Part shown: piece by piece, positions 36,075-44,935 of the stretch
Layout of the letters: every line of letters starts with the position of its first letter
Position numbering within the stretch: position 1 is the stretch's first letter
Assembly (NCBI GenBank): GCA_013140715.1
Contig: JABFSG010000033.1
Span: 117,566-181,565, forward strand
DNA: 64,000 nt
Reading direction: 5' to 3'
DNA from: Nitrospiraceae bacterium
GTDB taxonomy: Bacteria; Nitrospirota; Nitrospiria; Nitrospirales; Nitrospiraceae
Made by a program: the position numbers and the translations under genes
Notes under the pieces: generated by a model
The model's database searches: none
What the model was told of the DNA's origin: nothing
Seen by the model: the letters and a program-made list of their open reading frames with translations, nothing else

Positions 36075-36378
36075 ACAGGGTGCTCAAACAAGGCAGACTG
36101 CTTACCCGCCAAACCCTAGCAACTACTTCACCCACCCGCCCTGAGTCTGCCAAGACAGCCTCTTCGCCCAGGGACGCGCCTTGCCCCAAGCAAGACCGCA
36201 GCGAGTAACAGGGGACAGCCACCTTTCCGGTCAGTGGCTATCCCCGTCAGATAGCGGGACAGGCACCGGTCAATGCCGGAGCCTGTCCCTGAGCGTCTGA
36301 ACGATGCGACCTGCCTGCGTGAAACGCTTCGGCGGAGGCAGGGAACGAAGCTGGCGGACTGTTTCAGCACCCTGCTAG
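36075..36378. repeat. Palindromic repeat element with CTAGCAGG terminus, copy 2, containing two REP-like hairpins
   Basis: Left CAGGGTGCTCAAAC (36076) vs right GTTTCAGCACCCTGCTAG (36361-36378); hairpins GGGGACAGCCAC-N11-GTGGCTATCCCC (36211-36245) and GGGACAGGC...GCCTGTCCC (36256-36289). Confidence 0.65.
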
Positions 36379-37862
36379 TATTTCGCCAGCCAGGTTCCCG
36401 GTGCTCGATACACAACCGGAATCCCCCGAAAGAGTCCCTGCGCCAAGTCGGCGTTGTACCAGACCTCTATAATGGTGCCGGTTCCGATTGACGTCACGCT
36501 CTGCCCTGCCATCATCGCCCCGTACAGACGGACGGATCGTTCAATCCTTATCCCACCAGCCGCATAGAGCAAACCGTTGACGTGAATGCCGGATAATTGC
36601 ACCGGCACTCTTGTGCCTACCGACCCTGCACCGGGTGGAGATGGACTGAGGACTAGAATAGATTTCCCTGATGCACGAGGCTTCAGCGCAAGATGGCCTT
36701 GCACCACCAGAAGCCCTTCAACATAGTCCGTATCCAGAACCAGCGTTCCCATATTATCGACACGCGGCGGTTGCCCATCGACTGTATCGATGAAGACCAA
36801 TCCACGATAGTCTTCAGTGGCCTGAGATTCCAACGCCTCCGCTGGCGTAATTCCCTGATCCGAGTCCATTGCCCCCTGAGGATGGAGCCGTCCCACCTGA
36901 TCGAGTCGATAATAGGTACCCCAGCGCAGCGCGATCTTTTTGAGCGAGTCGTAATCCCACCGGTCGAGTCTGACCCCAGGCGTCGGATATTGGTGCAAAT
37001 GCACATTTTCAGGAAGCGGAGGATTCTCACTTTGGCCTGGCGGAGGAGTAATGACCGAGACGGTTCCCCCAATCCAATATTCGGTCCAACGATCCTGGGC
37101 ATACAACATCTGGCTATACGACTGATCGGTGACTGGGGCTGCGATATTCTTGATGGCAAGATCTTCGACTCGCTGCACCGCAAGATCGCCCAATACCCGG
37201 AGATCGCCCCAATGGATCATCACGGGAGATTCGCCGCCTTGCTGCAAAACACCGAGCGCCTGTCCGACTTGCGCCGCCGCACGGACCGCAGGAATCGATA
37301 GCGCCCCAAGCTGAAGCTGAACAGTTCGTGCGACCGGCCGATGATCGACCGTTGTGGTTGTGGCCGTAACCTCAACCGTGTTCAGCAAACCTGGCTGCAA
37401 AGGGCCATACACCTTCACTCTATTGATTCGGCCAAGTTCGCTCAAAGAATTGTGGAAGCCATTGGGCGAACCATTGAGCATCTGATTATCCACCTGGTTG
37501 GCCTCGTCAAGAAAAATGTCGGGATGATCGGCGGTTCCGACAAACTGCGACCGTCCGGTTGCGTCGAAGAACGAGGGTCCGTTCGCAGAGTCCCCGTGAC
37601 GCTTGGCAAGCAATCCGGCAATGGCCGCGGGGATAGTGGAAGAATCGTGGAACCAACTCATCACGACATCTGCCGCACCGTCGGCCAGCTGTTGCGCGCG
37701 ACTGTCTTCTTTCATGGCGCTGACACCAGGTCCATCCTGACTTGCCAAATACAAAGACGTCATGCCGACGATCCCAAGCAATACGATCAGCATGAGCGCC
37801 GCAAGAAGCACATGGCCCCTCTCGTATGGATTCGTCCCTTCTGATTTGCGCAGTCCTCTCAT
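36375..37862 (-). CDS. PilX-like N-terminal, large prepilin-like protein (module 2)
   Basis: YERG/HVLLAALMLIVLLGIVGMTSLYLASQ hydrophobic N-terminus, long ectodomain ending GGIRIERSVRLYGAMMAGQSVTSIGTGTIIEVWYN. Confidence 0.65.
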   Translation of the reverse strand: MRGLRKSEGTNPYERGHVLLAALMLIVLLGIVGMTSLYLASQDGPGVSAMKEDSRAQQLADGAADVVMSWFHDSSTIPAAIAGLLAKRHGDSANGPSFFDATGRSQFVGTADHPDIFLDEANQVDNQMLNGSPNGFHNSLSELGRINRVKVYGPLQPGLLNTVEVTATTTTVDHRPVARTVQLQLGALSIPAVRAAAQVGQALGVLQQGGESPVMIHWGDLRVLGDLAVQRVEDLAIKNIAAPVTDQSYSQMLYAQDRWTEYWIGGTVSVITPPPGQSENPPLPENVHLHQYPTPGVRLDRWDYDSLKKIALRWGTYYRLDQVGRLHPQGAMDSDQGITPAEALESQATEDYRGLVFIDTVDGQPPRVDNMGTLVLDTDYVEGLLVVQGHLALKPRASGKSILVLSPSPPGAGSVGTRVPVQLSGIHVNGLLYAAGGIRIERSVRLYGAMMAGQSVTSIGTGTIIEVWYNADLAQGLFRGIPVVYRAPGTWLAKY

Positions 37863-37903
37863 TCCCAGCCCTCACTTCCATTCGTATTTTGGAATAGACG
37901 CCG

Positions 37904-38665
37904 TCATGTCCTGAGGCTAATTTCTCGGACTGCCCGAATCCCATGGTCTGATAACATCACCTCCACGACGACCAGTCTGACGAGCACTGGTTGTGTCGTA
38001 ATCTGCCCGTTTTCATCCCAGTAAGAAAACCGCGCTTCCCTGATATCTCTCACCAACACACTCGCACCGCCATCGACCTGTCGCAGCAACCTTAAAATGC
38101 CCTGCTCATCGCGACGGCTATAGTAACGGACACGATTCAGGAGAGAGACAAAGGCTCCGGATGGAATCGCTCTGGTCAGCGGTTGTGTCACCGTGAGCAA
38201 GCGCCGTTGTCCATCCCGAGCCAGGGTGAGCGTCTCGCAACGCTCGGCCCAGCAGACTACAATGGTTTTCCGGTCATCCCACCCTCGCCCGTCTTCAACC
38301 GACAGAGCCGTTTGACCGATCGACGTTCCTGTTGTAACTATCGTCGCGAGACCTTGCAGATTCACAGAAAACTCCACTGTGTCCGAAGCGACGATGGTGA
38401 GAGAGTCGGATGCTGCAAGCCGCAACTCCTGCTCAAGCACCTCTAACCCAATGCGGAGATCTTGTTGTTGCGCAACCTCATGTTGTTGCCGCATGAACTG
38501 CCGTTGAAAATAGGACAGGGCCTGAAGCGTGGCGCCCAAGACAACCAACCCAGCCACCATGGCAAGCATCAGTTCGACTAGGCTGAGCCCTGCCTCCGTC
38601 CATCTTCCGCCGTGGGTTCTGCCTGTCTGCTTTGCCCCCATCCTGTCTACCTCCATGGGCGGCAT
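37904..38665 (-). CDS. PilW-like minor pilin (module 2)
   Basis: WTEAG/LSLVELMLAMVAGLVVLGATLQALSYFQRQF. Confidence 0.75.
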   Translation of the reverse strand: MPPMEVDRMGAKQTGRTHGGRWTEAGLSLVELMLAMVAGLVVLGATLQALSYFQRQFMRQQHEVAQQQDLRIGLEVLEQELRLAASDSLTIVASDTVEFSVNLQGLATIVTTGTSIGQTALSVEDGRGWDDRKTIVVCWAERCETLTLARDGQRRLLTVTQPLTRAIPSGAFVSLLNRVRYYSRRDEQGILRLLRQVDGGASVLVRDIREARFSYWDENGQITTQPVLVRLVVVEVMLSDHGIRAVREISLRT

Positions 38666-38680
38666 ATTATGGGTGGCATG

Positions 38681-39172
38681 TTATGGACTCCCGACGAACC
38701 GTGGATTGGCCCGCAGGGTGCCGACCCGTACTTCACGTTGGCCTTCGCCTGCTACATATAGTGCGCGAGCCTCGATGAGTACATGCCCAGAAGCAGACAG
38801 AGAACCGGAACGGCTCGGTGTCACCATCCAGACCAGATGGACTCCGTCCTGATCCCAACTACCGGAGTACACCCCATCACCGGCCAGCACATCGCCGCCT
38901 GCTCCATCGTCGCGCATGACAAGGTCCGGGATACCGTCGTGATTCAGATCATCCAACAAGAGACGATCCCATCGCACGGATCGCTTTACTTCAATCCGCG
39001 ATTCCGCCATCGCCAGGGCCCGCGTCGCTAACATCCCCGTCCTCAGACTCTGTTCTGCCGCCTGAAAGGCCCCCATCGCGCCGACCAATCCAATCAAGGT
39101 CAAGGCCATGGCCACGAATACCTCGACAAAGCCGGCTCCGCCCTCTGCTCGACATAATCGATCTGGAGTCAT
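38681..39172 (-). CDS. PilV-like minor pilin (module 2)
   Basis: AEGGAGFVEVFVAMALTLIGLVGAMGAFQAAEQSLRTG. Confidence 0.7.
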   Translation of the reverse strand: MTPDRLCRAEGGAGFVEVFVAMALTLIGLVGAMGAFQAAEQSLRTGMLATRALAMAESRIEVKRSVRWDRLLLDDLNHDGIPDLVMRDDGAGGDVLAGDGVYSGSWDQDGVHLVWMVTPSRSGSLSASGHVLIEARALYVAGEGQREVRVGTLRANPRFVGSP

Positions 39173-39618
39173 GAGATGGATACTCTTCCCGTAATGTTCA
39201 CAGTGAATGTGGTTTCCCCGCCCTGACTATCTCGCACGCGAATGGTTGTCGGGGTTGCCGACCGACCGCTAGGATAAAAGGTAAGTTCGGGGCCAGCGGT
39301 TGGCTCCTCCACAACCACTCCCTTGTCCGCATACCGATAGACGTGCAGGATACCTTCCACATCTGCACGTCTTAGTGTGATCGTACGACCCTCTCGATCG
39401 AATATGACCCGCAGACGTTCTCGCCTGGCCATCGCCAGTTGTCTGGCAAACCTGAGTTCCGAGGCAATTTCTATTGTGGCGCTACGCGCCTGGCCCCTTG
39501 TAGTCAATGTTTGATAACCAGGCCCGGCGAGCAGACTCATGATACCTATGACCGCCAGCACGACAAGAAGCTCTGTCAGGCTCCACCCCTGCTCCTGCCT
39601 TTGCAACTCTCTCGGCAT
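39169..39618 (-). CDS. FimT/GspH-like minor pilin (module 2)
   Basis: MPRELQRQEQG/WSLTELLVVLAVIGIMSLLAGPGYQ. ORF opens at 39675. Confidence 0.75.
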   Translation of the reverse strand: MPRELQRQEQGWSLTELLVVLAVIGIMSLLAGPGYQTLTTRGQARSATIEIASELRFARQLAMARRERLRVIFDREGRTITLRRADVEGILHVYRYADKGVVVEEPTAGPELTFYPSGRSATPTTIRVRDSQGGETTFTVNITGRVSIS

Positions 39619-39877
39619 ATCCCTCACTCGCAGAGAAATTCCTCTTAAATAGTAAACAGGGCCTCCAAAACCCATGCCCAGGCCGATCCATTTTCAGATG
39701 GATGAATGGCTTGAGAGAGCCTGGGCGAAATACTTCGTAAGATCGCCCCTTCGCACGTTGTCATAAGAACAGAGGAGGTTAGATTAAGCCATGCATGGCC
39801 GAGAAAGTGGAGGGAAACCAGAGCAGCACTTCACAATTTAGATACAGAGACTCGCCAGAAGAGATACAGAGAGAGGG

Positions 39878-40660
39878 TCAGTCTCCCGCGCTAAGAAGGC
39901 CTTGATACCAATCGAGAAGCGGTTGGGCAAAGAACATGGAGAGGAGGGCTCCCAGCACAAGGAACGGACCAAAGGGGATATAGTCGTCACGCTTGATGAT
40001 GTGCAGGGCGATCAAGCTGATACCGATAACAGAGCCAGTGAGCGAGCCGATCATGATGGTGAGGAGCGCCGGCTTCCAGCCAAGAAAGGCACCGACCATC
40101 GCCAGCAGCTTGATGTCACCACCCCCCATTCCCTCCTTGCCGAAAAGGTAGGGGCTCAGCCAAGCCAGGAGCCAGAGGATACCGCCTCCCACAGTGAGAC
40201 CAAGCACCGAATTGATCACACTCACGGGCAGAACGGTCACAGCGCCCAGCAGCCCAACCACTATCCCGGGGAGGGTAATGACGTTGGGGATTATCTTATG
40301 GGTAAGATCCGTGCCCGTCACCACGACCAACCCCGAAAATAGCAACGCATAGAGGGCAGCCGTCCAGCTTGGGCCGTAGAACCACAATATTGTGAGATAG
40401 CCAAGGGCATTGGTAGCTTCGACAAGAGGATAGCGTATCGAAATTGCTGTGTGGCAAGCCCGACAGCGGCCGGCAAGCCACAGATAGCTCAGCAGGGGGA
40501 TATTGTCGTAAAACTCAATCGGATGATTACAGGAGGGGCAATGGGAACCGGGCCAGGCGATCGATTCGCCTCGGGGCAGTCTGAAGATGCAGACATTGAG
40601 AAAACTGCCGATCAAGGCGCCGAGGGTTCCGACCAGGAGATACAGAGACCATTCAGACAT
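39878..40660 (-). CDS. pilD: Prepilin peptidase / N-methyltransferase
   Basis: CPSC...CRAC tetracysteine methylase domain; GTDLTHKIIPN and GMGGGDIKLLAMVGA catalytic Asp motifs. Confidence 0.94.
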   Translation of the reverse strand: MSEWSLYLLVGTLGALIGSFLNVCIFRLPRGESIAWPGSHCPSCNHPIEFYDNIPLLSYLWLAGRCRACHTAISIRYPLVEATNALGYLTILWFYGPSWTAALYALLFSGLVVVTGTDLTHKIIPNVITLPGIVVGLLGAVTVLPVSVINSVLGLTVGGGILWLLAWLSPYLFGKEGMGGGDIKLLAMVGAFLGWKPALLTIMIGSLTGSVIGISLIALHIIKRDDYIPFGPFLVLGALLSMFFAQPLLDWYQGLLSAGD

Positions 40661-40758
40661 AATCGACTCAGAAGCAGACGGTGGCCCAGCATGCCAGAGT
40701 CGCTTCGCATGCCAAATGTAATGAATTAGGTAGCTTCACTGGGGTCATCATCCTATAG

Positions 40759-40788
40759 TTTACTTATGGCGAGAGAGTTCTTTATAAT
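40759..40788 (+). promoter_or_regulatory. Putative promoter TTTACT-N18-TATAAT for the LuxR-type gene
   Basis: Consensus TATAAT at 40783-40788, ~90 bp before the ATG at 40882. Confidence 0.45.
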
Positions 40789-40881
40789 TTGCTGCTTGCT
40801 CGGCGGCGGTCAGTTCTTGCGCGCTTCCCAGTCAGGGTGAATTATACCCTACTATTTTATTCGTTAAAGGAGAACCAGATA

Positions 40882-41157
40882 ATGGCACGGACTGCAAAGA
40901 CGAAAACCAGAGCTTCTCTAGCAAATCTAACCCCGCCGCCCCGCAAGAAACGGCCTGAATCGCTTACCAGCCGGGAGCAGGAGATCCTTGAACTGATTTG
41001 GGCCGGATTCAAAAATAAAGAGATCGGTCAACGGCTCAAGATCAGCGTCAAGACCGTCGAAGCGCATCGGGCTAACATGATGAAAAAGATGCGCGTCTCG
41101 AATACCGCTCAGCTGCTCAAGTCAGCGATTCAAGATGGGACGATCAAGATTCGGTAG
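40882..41157 (+). CDS. LuxR/GerE-type HTH protein, stand-alone output domain
   Basis: LTSREQEILELIWAGFKNKEIGQRLKISVKTVEAHRANMMKKMRVSNTAQLLK. SD AAAGGAGA precedes ATG at 40882; ORF opens at 40789. Confidence 0.85.
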   Translation: MARTAKTKTRASLANLTPPPRKKRPESLTSREQEILELIWAGFKNKEIGQRLKISVKTVEAHRANMMKKMRVSNTAQLLKSAIQDGTIKIR

Positions 41158-41910
41158 GCATCGCTGGCGAACCACTTCAAACAACATGACGGCTGCTGCG
41201 GCCGAGACATTCAGCGACTGTACACGACCCTGCATCGGAATCCTAATACGGTCGTCACATTCTCCCGACACACCTGGACGAATTCCTTCCCCTTCACCGC
41301 CAAGCACTAACGCGATCGGCCCGGTCAGATCGATATCGGTATGGAGCTTCTGCGCAGATGGGTCCACTCCGTAGACCCACAGACCTGCCTCTTTGAGGTC
41401 CTGAATCAGACGAATCAGATTGCCCACTCGCCCGACGGAGATGTGATCGAGCGCACCGGCCGATACCTTTGCCACCACTGGTGTCAGGCCGACAGCGCGA
41501 CGTTCCGGGATGAATACCCCATGGACACCAGCCGCTTCAGCCGTCCGCAGCACCGCTCCCAAGTTATGAGGATCTTCAACCCCGTCCAAGAGCACAAGAA
41601 AGGGCTTCTCACCTCTGGTCTTCACCCGTTCAAGAATCTGCTCTGCTGTATCGTATGATTTTGCGGCGATGAATGCGATGACCCCCTGGTGCCTTCCACC
41701 AGGCAGTAATCGATCGAAGGCAGCAGGAGGTTCAATGTGAACGGGGACTCGCTGCGCTTTGGCTAACTGTGCGAGGTCTGAAAATTGCCGATCGGTCCTA
41801 AGCATGAGCAGCCGCTGAAGCGGGCGCGTGCCGGCACGCAGGGCTTCACGCACTGCATGTAGACCATAAATCAGTTCCGGAGGATTATCGCTTCCACCGG
41901 CTGGTGCCAT
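41122..41910 (-). CDS. rlmB: 23S rRNA (guanosine-2'-O-)-methyltransferase RlmB (SpoU/TrmH family)
   Basis: LIYGLHAVREAL, LDGVEDPHNLGAVLRTAEAAGVHGVFIPERR, SLNVSAAAAVMLFE. Met at 41910 overlaps cysS by 26 bp; longer ORF lies inside cysS. Confidence 0.9.
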   Translation of the reverse strand: MAPAGGSDNPPELIYGLHAVREALRAGTRPLQRLLMLRTDRQFSDLAQLAKAQRVPVHIEPPAAFDRLLPGGRHQGVIAFIAAKSYDTAEQILERVKTRGEKPFLVLLDGVEDPHNLGAVLRTAEAAGVHGVFIPERRAVGLTPVVAKVSAGALDHISVGRVGNLIRLIQDLKEAGLWVYGVDPSAQKLHTDIDLTGPIALVLGGEGEGIRPGVSGECDDRIRIPMQGRVQSLNVSAAAAVMLFEVVRQRCLPNLDRPILNR

Positions 41911-43339
41911 CGGGCTTGTCCTCGATGACGATGCCGTGGGAGGAGAGGAACCGGCGAATCTCGTCGGCCTTCTTGAAATCTTTCTGTTTTCTGGCTTCAT
42001 TGCGTTCCACAAGTTTTGCGTCGATGAGCTGCACGTCAATATCGGGGACTTCAAATTCGGCCTGCGATACCATTGCCCGTCGTTCTGAAAACCGCCACGC
42101 GTCCAATTGAAACAGACCCAGGATATTGCCAAGCGATCTGAATTCCTCTCTCGCAATCTTCCGCGCCTCCGTCGAGAGGCCTTGCCCAAGCAATTTATTG
42201 ACGTCATTTTTCAACTGCTGCAACTCCGCCAACGCCGAAGGGGTATTTAGATCGTCGTCCATACCCATTTTAAATCTTTCTTCGAACCAGCCAATTGAAT
42301 AGTGGAGCTCCACATCTGTCTCCGCCGAACCCTGCCCAGGTTCGGCTAATCGGTTAAAAAGATCGTAAAAACCATCTAACGCCTGCTTCGTCTCTCTTAA
42401 CGCCTGGTCCGAAAAATCCACTGGCCCGCGGTAGTGGGTCGCGAGGAGAAAATACCGCAACATCTCTCCGGTTTCCGCCTCAGGCCATTGAGATTTCTCA
42501 AAGATCTCTCGAATTGTGAAAAAATTTCCAAGTGACTTGGACATCTTCTCCTGATTGATCTGCACGAAGCCATTGTGAATCCAGTAGCGCGCGAATTCTT
42601 TTCCCGTCGCGCCACAGGACTGAGCAATCTCGTTTTCATGGTGCGGAAAGATCAGGTCCATTCCTCCGCCATGAATGTCGAATGTCTCGCCCAGATGCTT
42701 GATGGACATCGCAGAACATTCGATGTGCCAACCTGGGCGCCCTGGCCCCCAGGGACTCTCCCATGATGGTTCGCCAGGCTTGCTGCTTTTCCAGAGAGCG
42801 AAATCCATCGGATAGCGCTTTCGTGCATCCACCTCCACCCGCGCGCCAGCCTGTAAATCTTCGAGGTTACGTTTCGAAAGGCGTCCATAGGCCTGGTATT
42901 TGTCGACCTGAAAATAGACATCGCCTGCCACTTCATAGGCGAGACCCTTCTGCATCAGCCGGTCGACCAGCTCAATGATCTCGGCCATATGCTCGGTTGC
43001 TTTCGGCTCCCTCGTCGCTCGTTTGATCCCAAGCCTCCCCATGTCAGTGTCGTAGGCATCGATAAACTTGGCCGTAATAGTCTCGCAGGAGACGCCCTGC
43101 TCGTTCGCGCGCTTGATAATCTTGTCGTCGACGTCGGTGAAGTTCTTGACGAACTCAACCTGATAGCCGCTGAACTCGAGATACCGACGGATCACATCGA
43201 AAACGAGCGCGCTGCGCGCATGGCCGATATGGCAGTAGTCGTAGACCGTCACGCCGCAGACATACATCTTCACAATCTTGGGCGCGAGCGATTCAAACCG
43301 TTCTTTTTTTCCTGTGAGCGTGTTGTAGATCGAGAGCAT
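41885..43339 (-). CDS. cysS: Cysteinyl-tRNA synthetase
   Basis: MLSIYNTLTGKKERF, VYDYCHIGHARSALVFDVIRRYL, EKMSKSLGNFFTIRE. Met at 43339. Confidence 0.96.
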   Translation of the reverse strand: MLSIYNTLTGKKERFESLAPKIVKMYVCGVTVYDYCHIGHARSALVFDVIRRYLEFSGYQVEFVKNFTDVDDKIIKRANEQGVSCETITAKFIDAYDTDMGRLGIKRATREPKATEHMAEIIELVDRLMQKGLAYEVAGDVYFQVDKYQAYGRLSKRNLEDLQAGARVEVDARKRYPMDFALWKSSKPGEPSWESPWGPGRPGWHIECSAMSIKHLGETFDIHGGGMDLIFPHHENEIAQSCGATGKEFARYWIHNGFVQINQEKMSKSLGNFFTIREIFEKSQWPEAETGEMLRYFLLATHYRGPVDFSDQALRETKQALDGFYDLFNRLAEPGQGSAETDVELHYSIGWFEERFKMGMDDDLNTPSALAELQQLKNDVNKLLGQGLSTEARKIAREEFRSLGNILGLFQLDAWRFSERRAMVSQAEFEVPDIDVQLIDAKLVERNEARKQKDFKKADEIRRFLSSHGIVIEDKPDGTSRWKR

Positions 43340-43346
43340 GGGCTGG

Positions 43347-43985
43347 TTATACCCCCGGAGTGACACGGCGCTTCGGCCAGTGAGACCAAAGAAAATAGCC
43401 CACGGCAAGCGCCAAGCAGACGCCGATTACAATATCGAACTGATGAAAGTAGTCTCTCAGATGCTCCCACTGCTCTCCCATTTTTACGCCGATGTAAGCC
43501 AGAAGATAACACCAGGGCAATGCGCCGAGAAACGTGTAAAGCATGAACCGATAGATATTCACTCTGGCGATGCCAGCCGGCAATGAGATGAAGGTCCGGA
43601 CCACCGGAAGCATTCGACTGAAAAATACGGCCGCGTCGCCATATTTCGCAAACCATCGATCCGCCATCTCAAGCTCTCTCCGCGATACCAACACATAGGG
43701 TCCATAGCGTTCGACGAAGGGCCGACCGCCCCACACTCCGGCATAATAGGCCACCACCGACCCAGCGACATTCCCAAGGGCGCCGGCCAACGTCACACCA
43801 AGCATCGTGAACTGTCCTGTGGCCACGAGATACCCGGCAAAGGGCATGATAATTTCACTGGGCAAGGGAATGCATGCGCTCTCAATAGCCATGGTGATGA
43901 AAATGCCGCTGTAGCCGAAAGTCGAAATCATCGACACGATAAACCTGCTGAGCTCTGTCACGATCGCTTCGATCAAGTTTCCCAC
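43347..43985 (-). CDS. DedA family membrane protein
   Basis: ESACIPLPSEIIMPFAGYLVATGQ, FSRMLPVVRTFISLPAGIARVNIYRFMLYTFLGALPWC. Confidence 0.92.
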   Translation of the reverse strand: MGNLIEAIVTELSRFIVSMISTFGYSGIFITMAIESACIPLPSEIIMPFAGYLVATGQFTMLGVTLAGALGNVAGSVVAYYAGVWGGRPFVERYGPYVLVSRRELEMADRWFAKYGDAAVFFSRMLPVVRTFISLPAGIARVNIYRFMLYTFLGALPWCYLLAYIGVKMGEQWEHLRDYFHQFDIVIGVCLALAVGYFLWSHWPKRRVTPGV

Positions 43986-43991
43986 CGTGCC

Positions 43992-44795
43992 CTAGCTCCT
44001 CTGTTTGCCCTTCGATTTGGCCGATACGACCGCACGAACGGCTTGCGGTCGGCGCACCATTTCCCACTTCCGGAATCGATCCAATACCCCATGATTCGTC
44101 GTATCGAGGTGAATGGGGGTGAGTGAAACCGCCCCCTGTTCAAGCGCCTCATGGTCGGCATCCTTGCTTCGATTCCACGACACACGAGTCCCGGCAATCC
44201 AGTAGTAGGTCCGGCCATGCGGATCGACCTTTTCTATGATCGGATTATTAAAGCGCCTGCGACTGAGACAGGTGACTCGGACTCCTGTGATCGACCTGAA
44301 TGGCCGATTTGGAATATTGAGATTCACAAGCGTCTCATCCGGCAAACCCTCTTTTAGGATCAGCCGGGCGATACGAACGGCATATCGAGCCCCGGCGTCG
44401 AAATAAAAATGTTCCTGCCCCTCCTGCGACACAGCCAGCGACGGGACACCGAGGATCGTCCCTTCCATAGCTGCCGAGACCGTGCCGGAATACAACACGT
44501 CGTCGCCGAGATTGACGCCTTTGTTGATTCCCGACACAAGAAGATCAGGCGACGACGGCATCAGCTTCAGCACAGCTAAATTCACACAATCGACCGGCGT
44601 TCCATTGACTGCGTAGATCCTTGTCCCGACCTGCTGTGCCCGCAGCGGCTTATGAAGTGTCACAGCATGGGCCACCGCTGTCCGCTCACGATCCGGCGCA
44701 ATCACCCAGACCTCACCCACCTTGGACAAGGCCTTGGCGAGCGCCGTCAAACCAGGCGAGTGAATCCCATCGTCGTTGGTGACCAGAATACGCAT
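43992..44795 (-). CDS. surE: 5'/3'-nucleotidase SurE
   Basis: MRILVTNDDGIHSPGLTALAKAL, LLVSGINKGVNLGDDVLYSGTVSAAMEG. Met at 44795. Confidence 0.95.
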   Translation of the reverse strand: MRILVTNDDGIHSPGLTALAKALSKVGEVWVIAPDRERTAVAHAVTLHKPLRAQQVGTRIYAVNGTPVDCVNLAVLKLMPSSPDLLVSGINKGVNLGDDVLYSGTVSAAMEGTILGVPSLAVSQEGQEHFYFDAGARYAVRIARLILKEGLPDETLVNLNIPNRPFRSITGVRVTCLSRRRFNNPIIEKVDPHGRTYYWIAGTRVSWNRSKDADHEALEQGAVSLTPIHLDTTNHGVLDRFRKWEMVRRPQAVRAVVSAKSKGKQRS

Positions 44796-44802
44796 AGATC
44801 CA

Positions 44803-44833
44803 TCAGAAAAAAAAAGCTGCCGGCGGCAGCTTT
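44803..44833 (-). terminator. Rho-independent terminator between tRNA-Pro and surE
   Basis: AAAGCTGCC-GGC-GGCAGCTTT stem (44813-44833), followed on the minus strand by a T run. Confidence 0.75.
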
Positions 44834-44839
44834 GATGTA

Positions 44840-44930
44840 ACAGGCAAGAAGCCGGAGGCAAGAGGCTAGGGGTAGCAATCTAACTTCCCACCTCTAACCT
44901 CTGCCCTCTAGCCCAGAGCCCCTCAGCTAG
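44840..44930. repeat. GAGGCTAG/CTAGCCTC word palindrome downstream of tRNA-Pro
   Basis: CAGGCAAGAAGCCGGAGGCAAGAGGCTAGGGG ... CCCACCTCTAACCTCTGCCCTCTAGCCC. Confidence 0.5.
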
Positions 44931-44935
44931 ACATT

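Noticed and set aside
41911-42207. N-terminal extension of the rlmB ORF
   Set aside because: Lies inside cysS coding sequence; RlmB homology starts near PELIYGLHAVREAL, consistent with Met at 41910.
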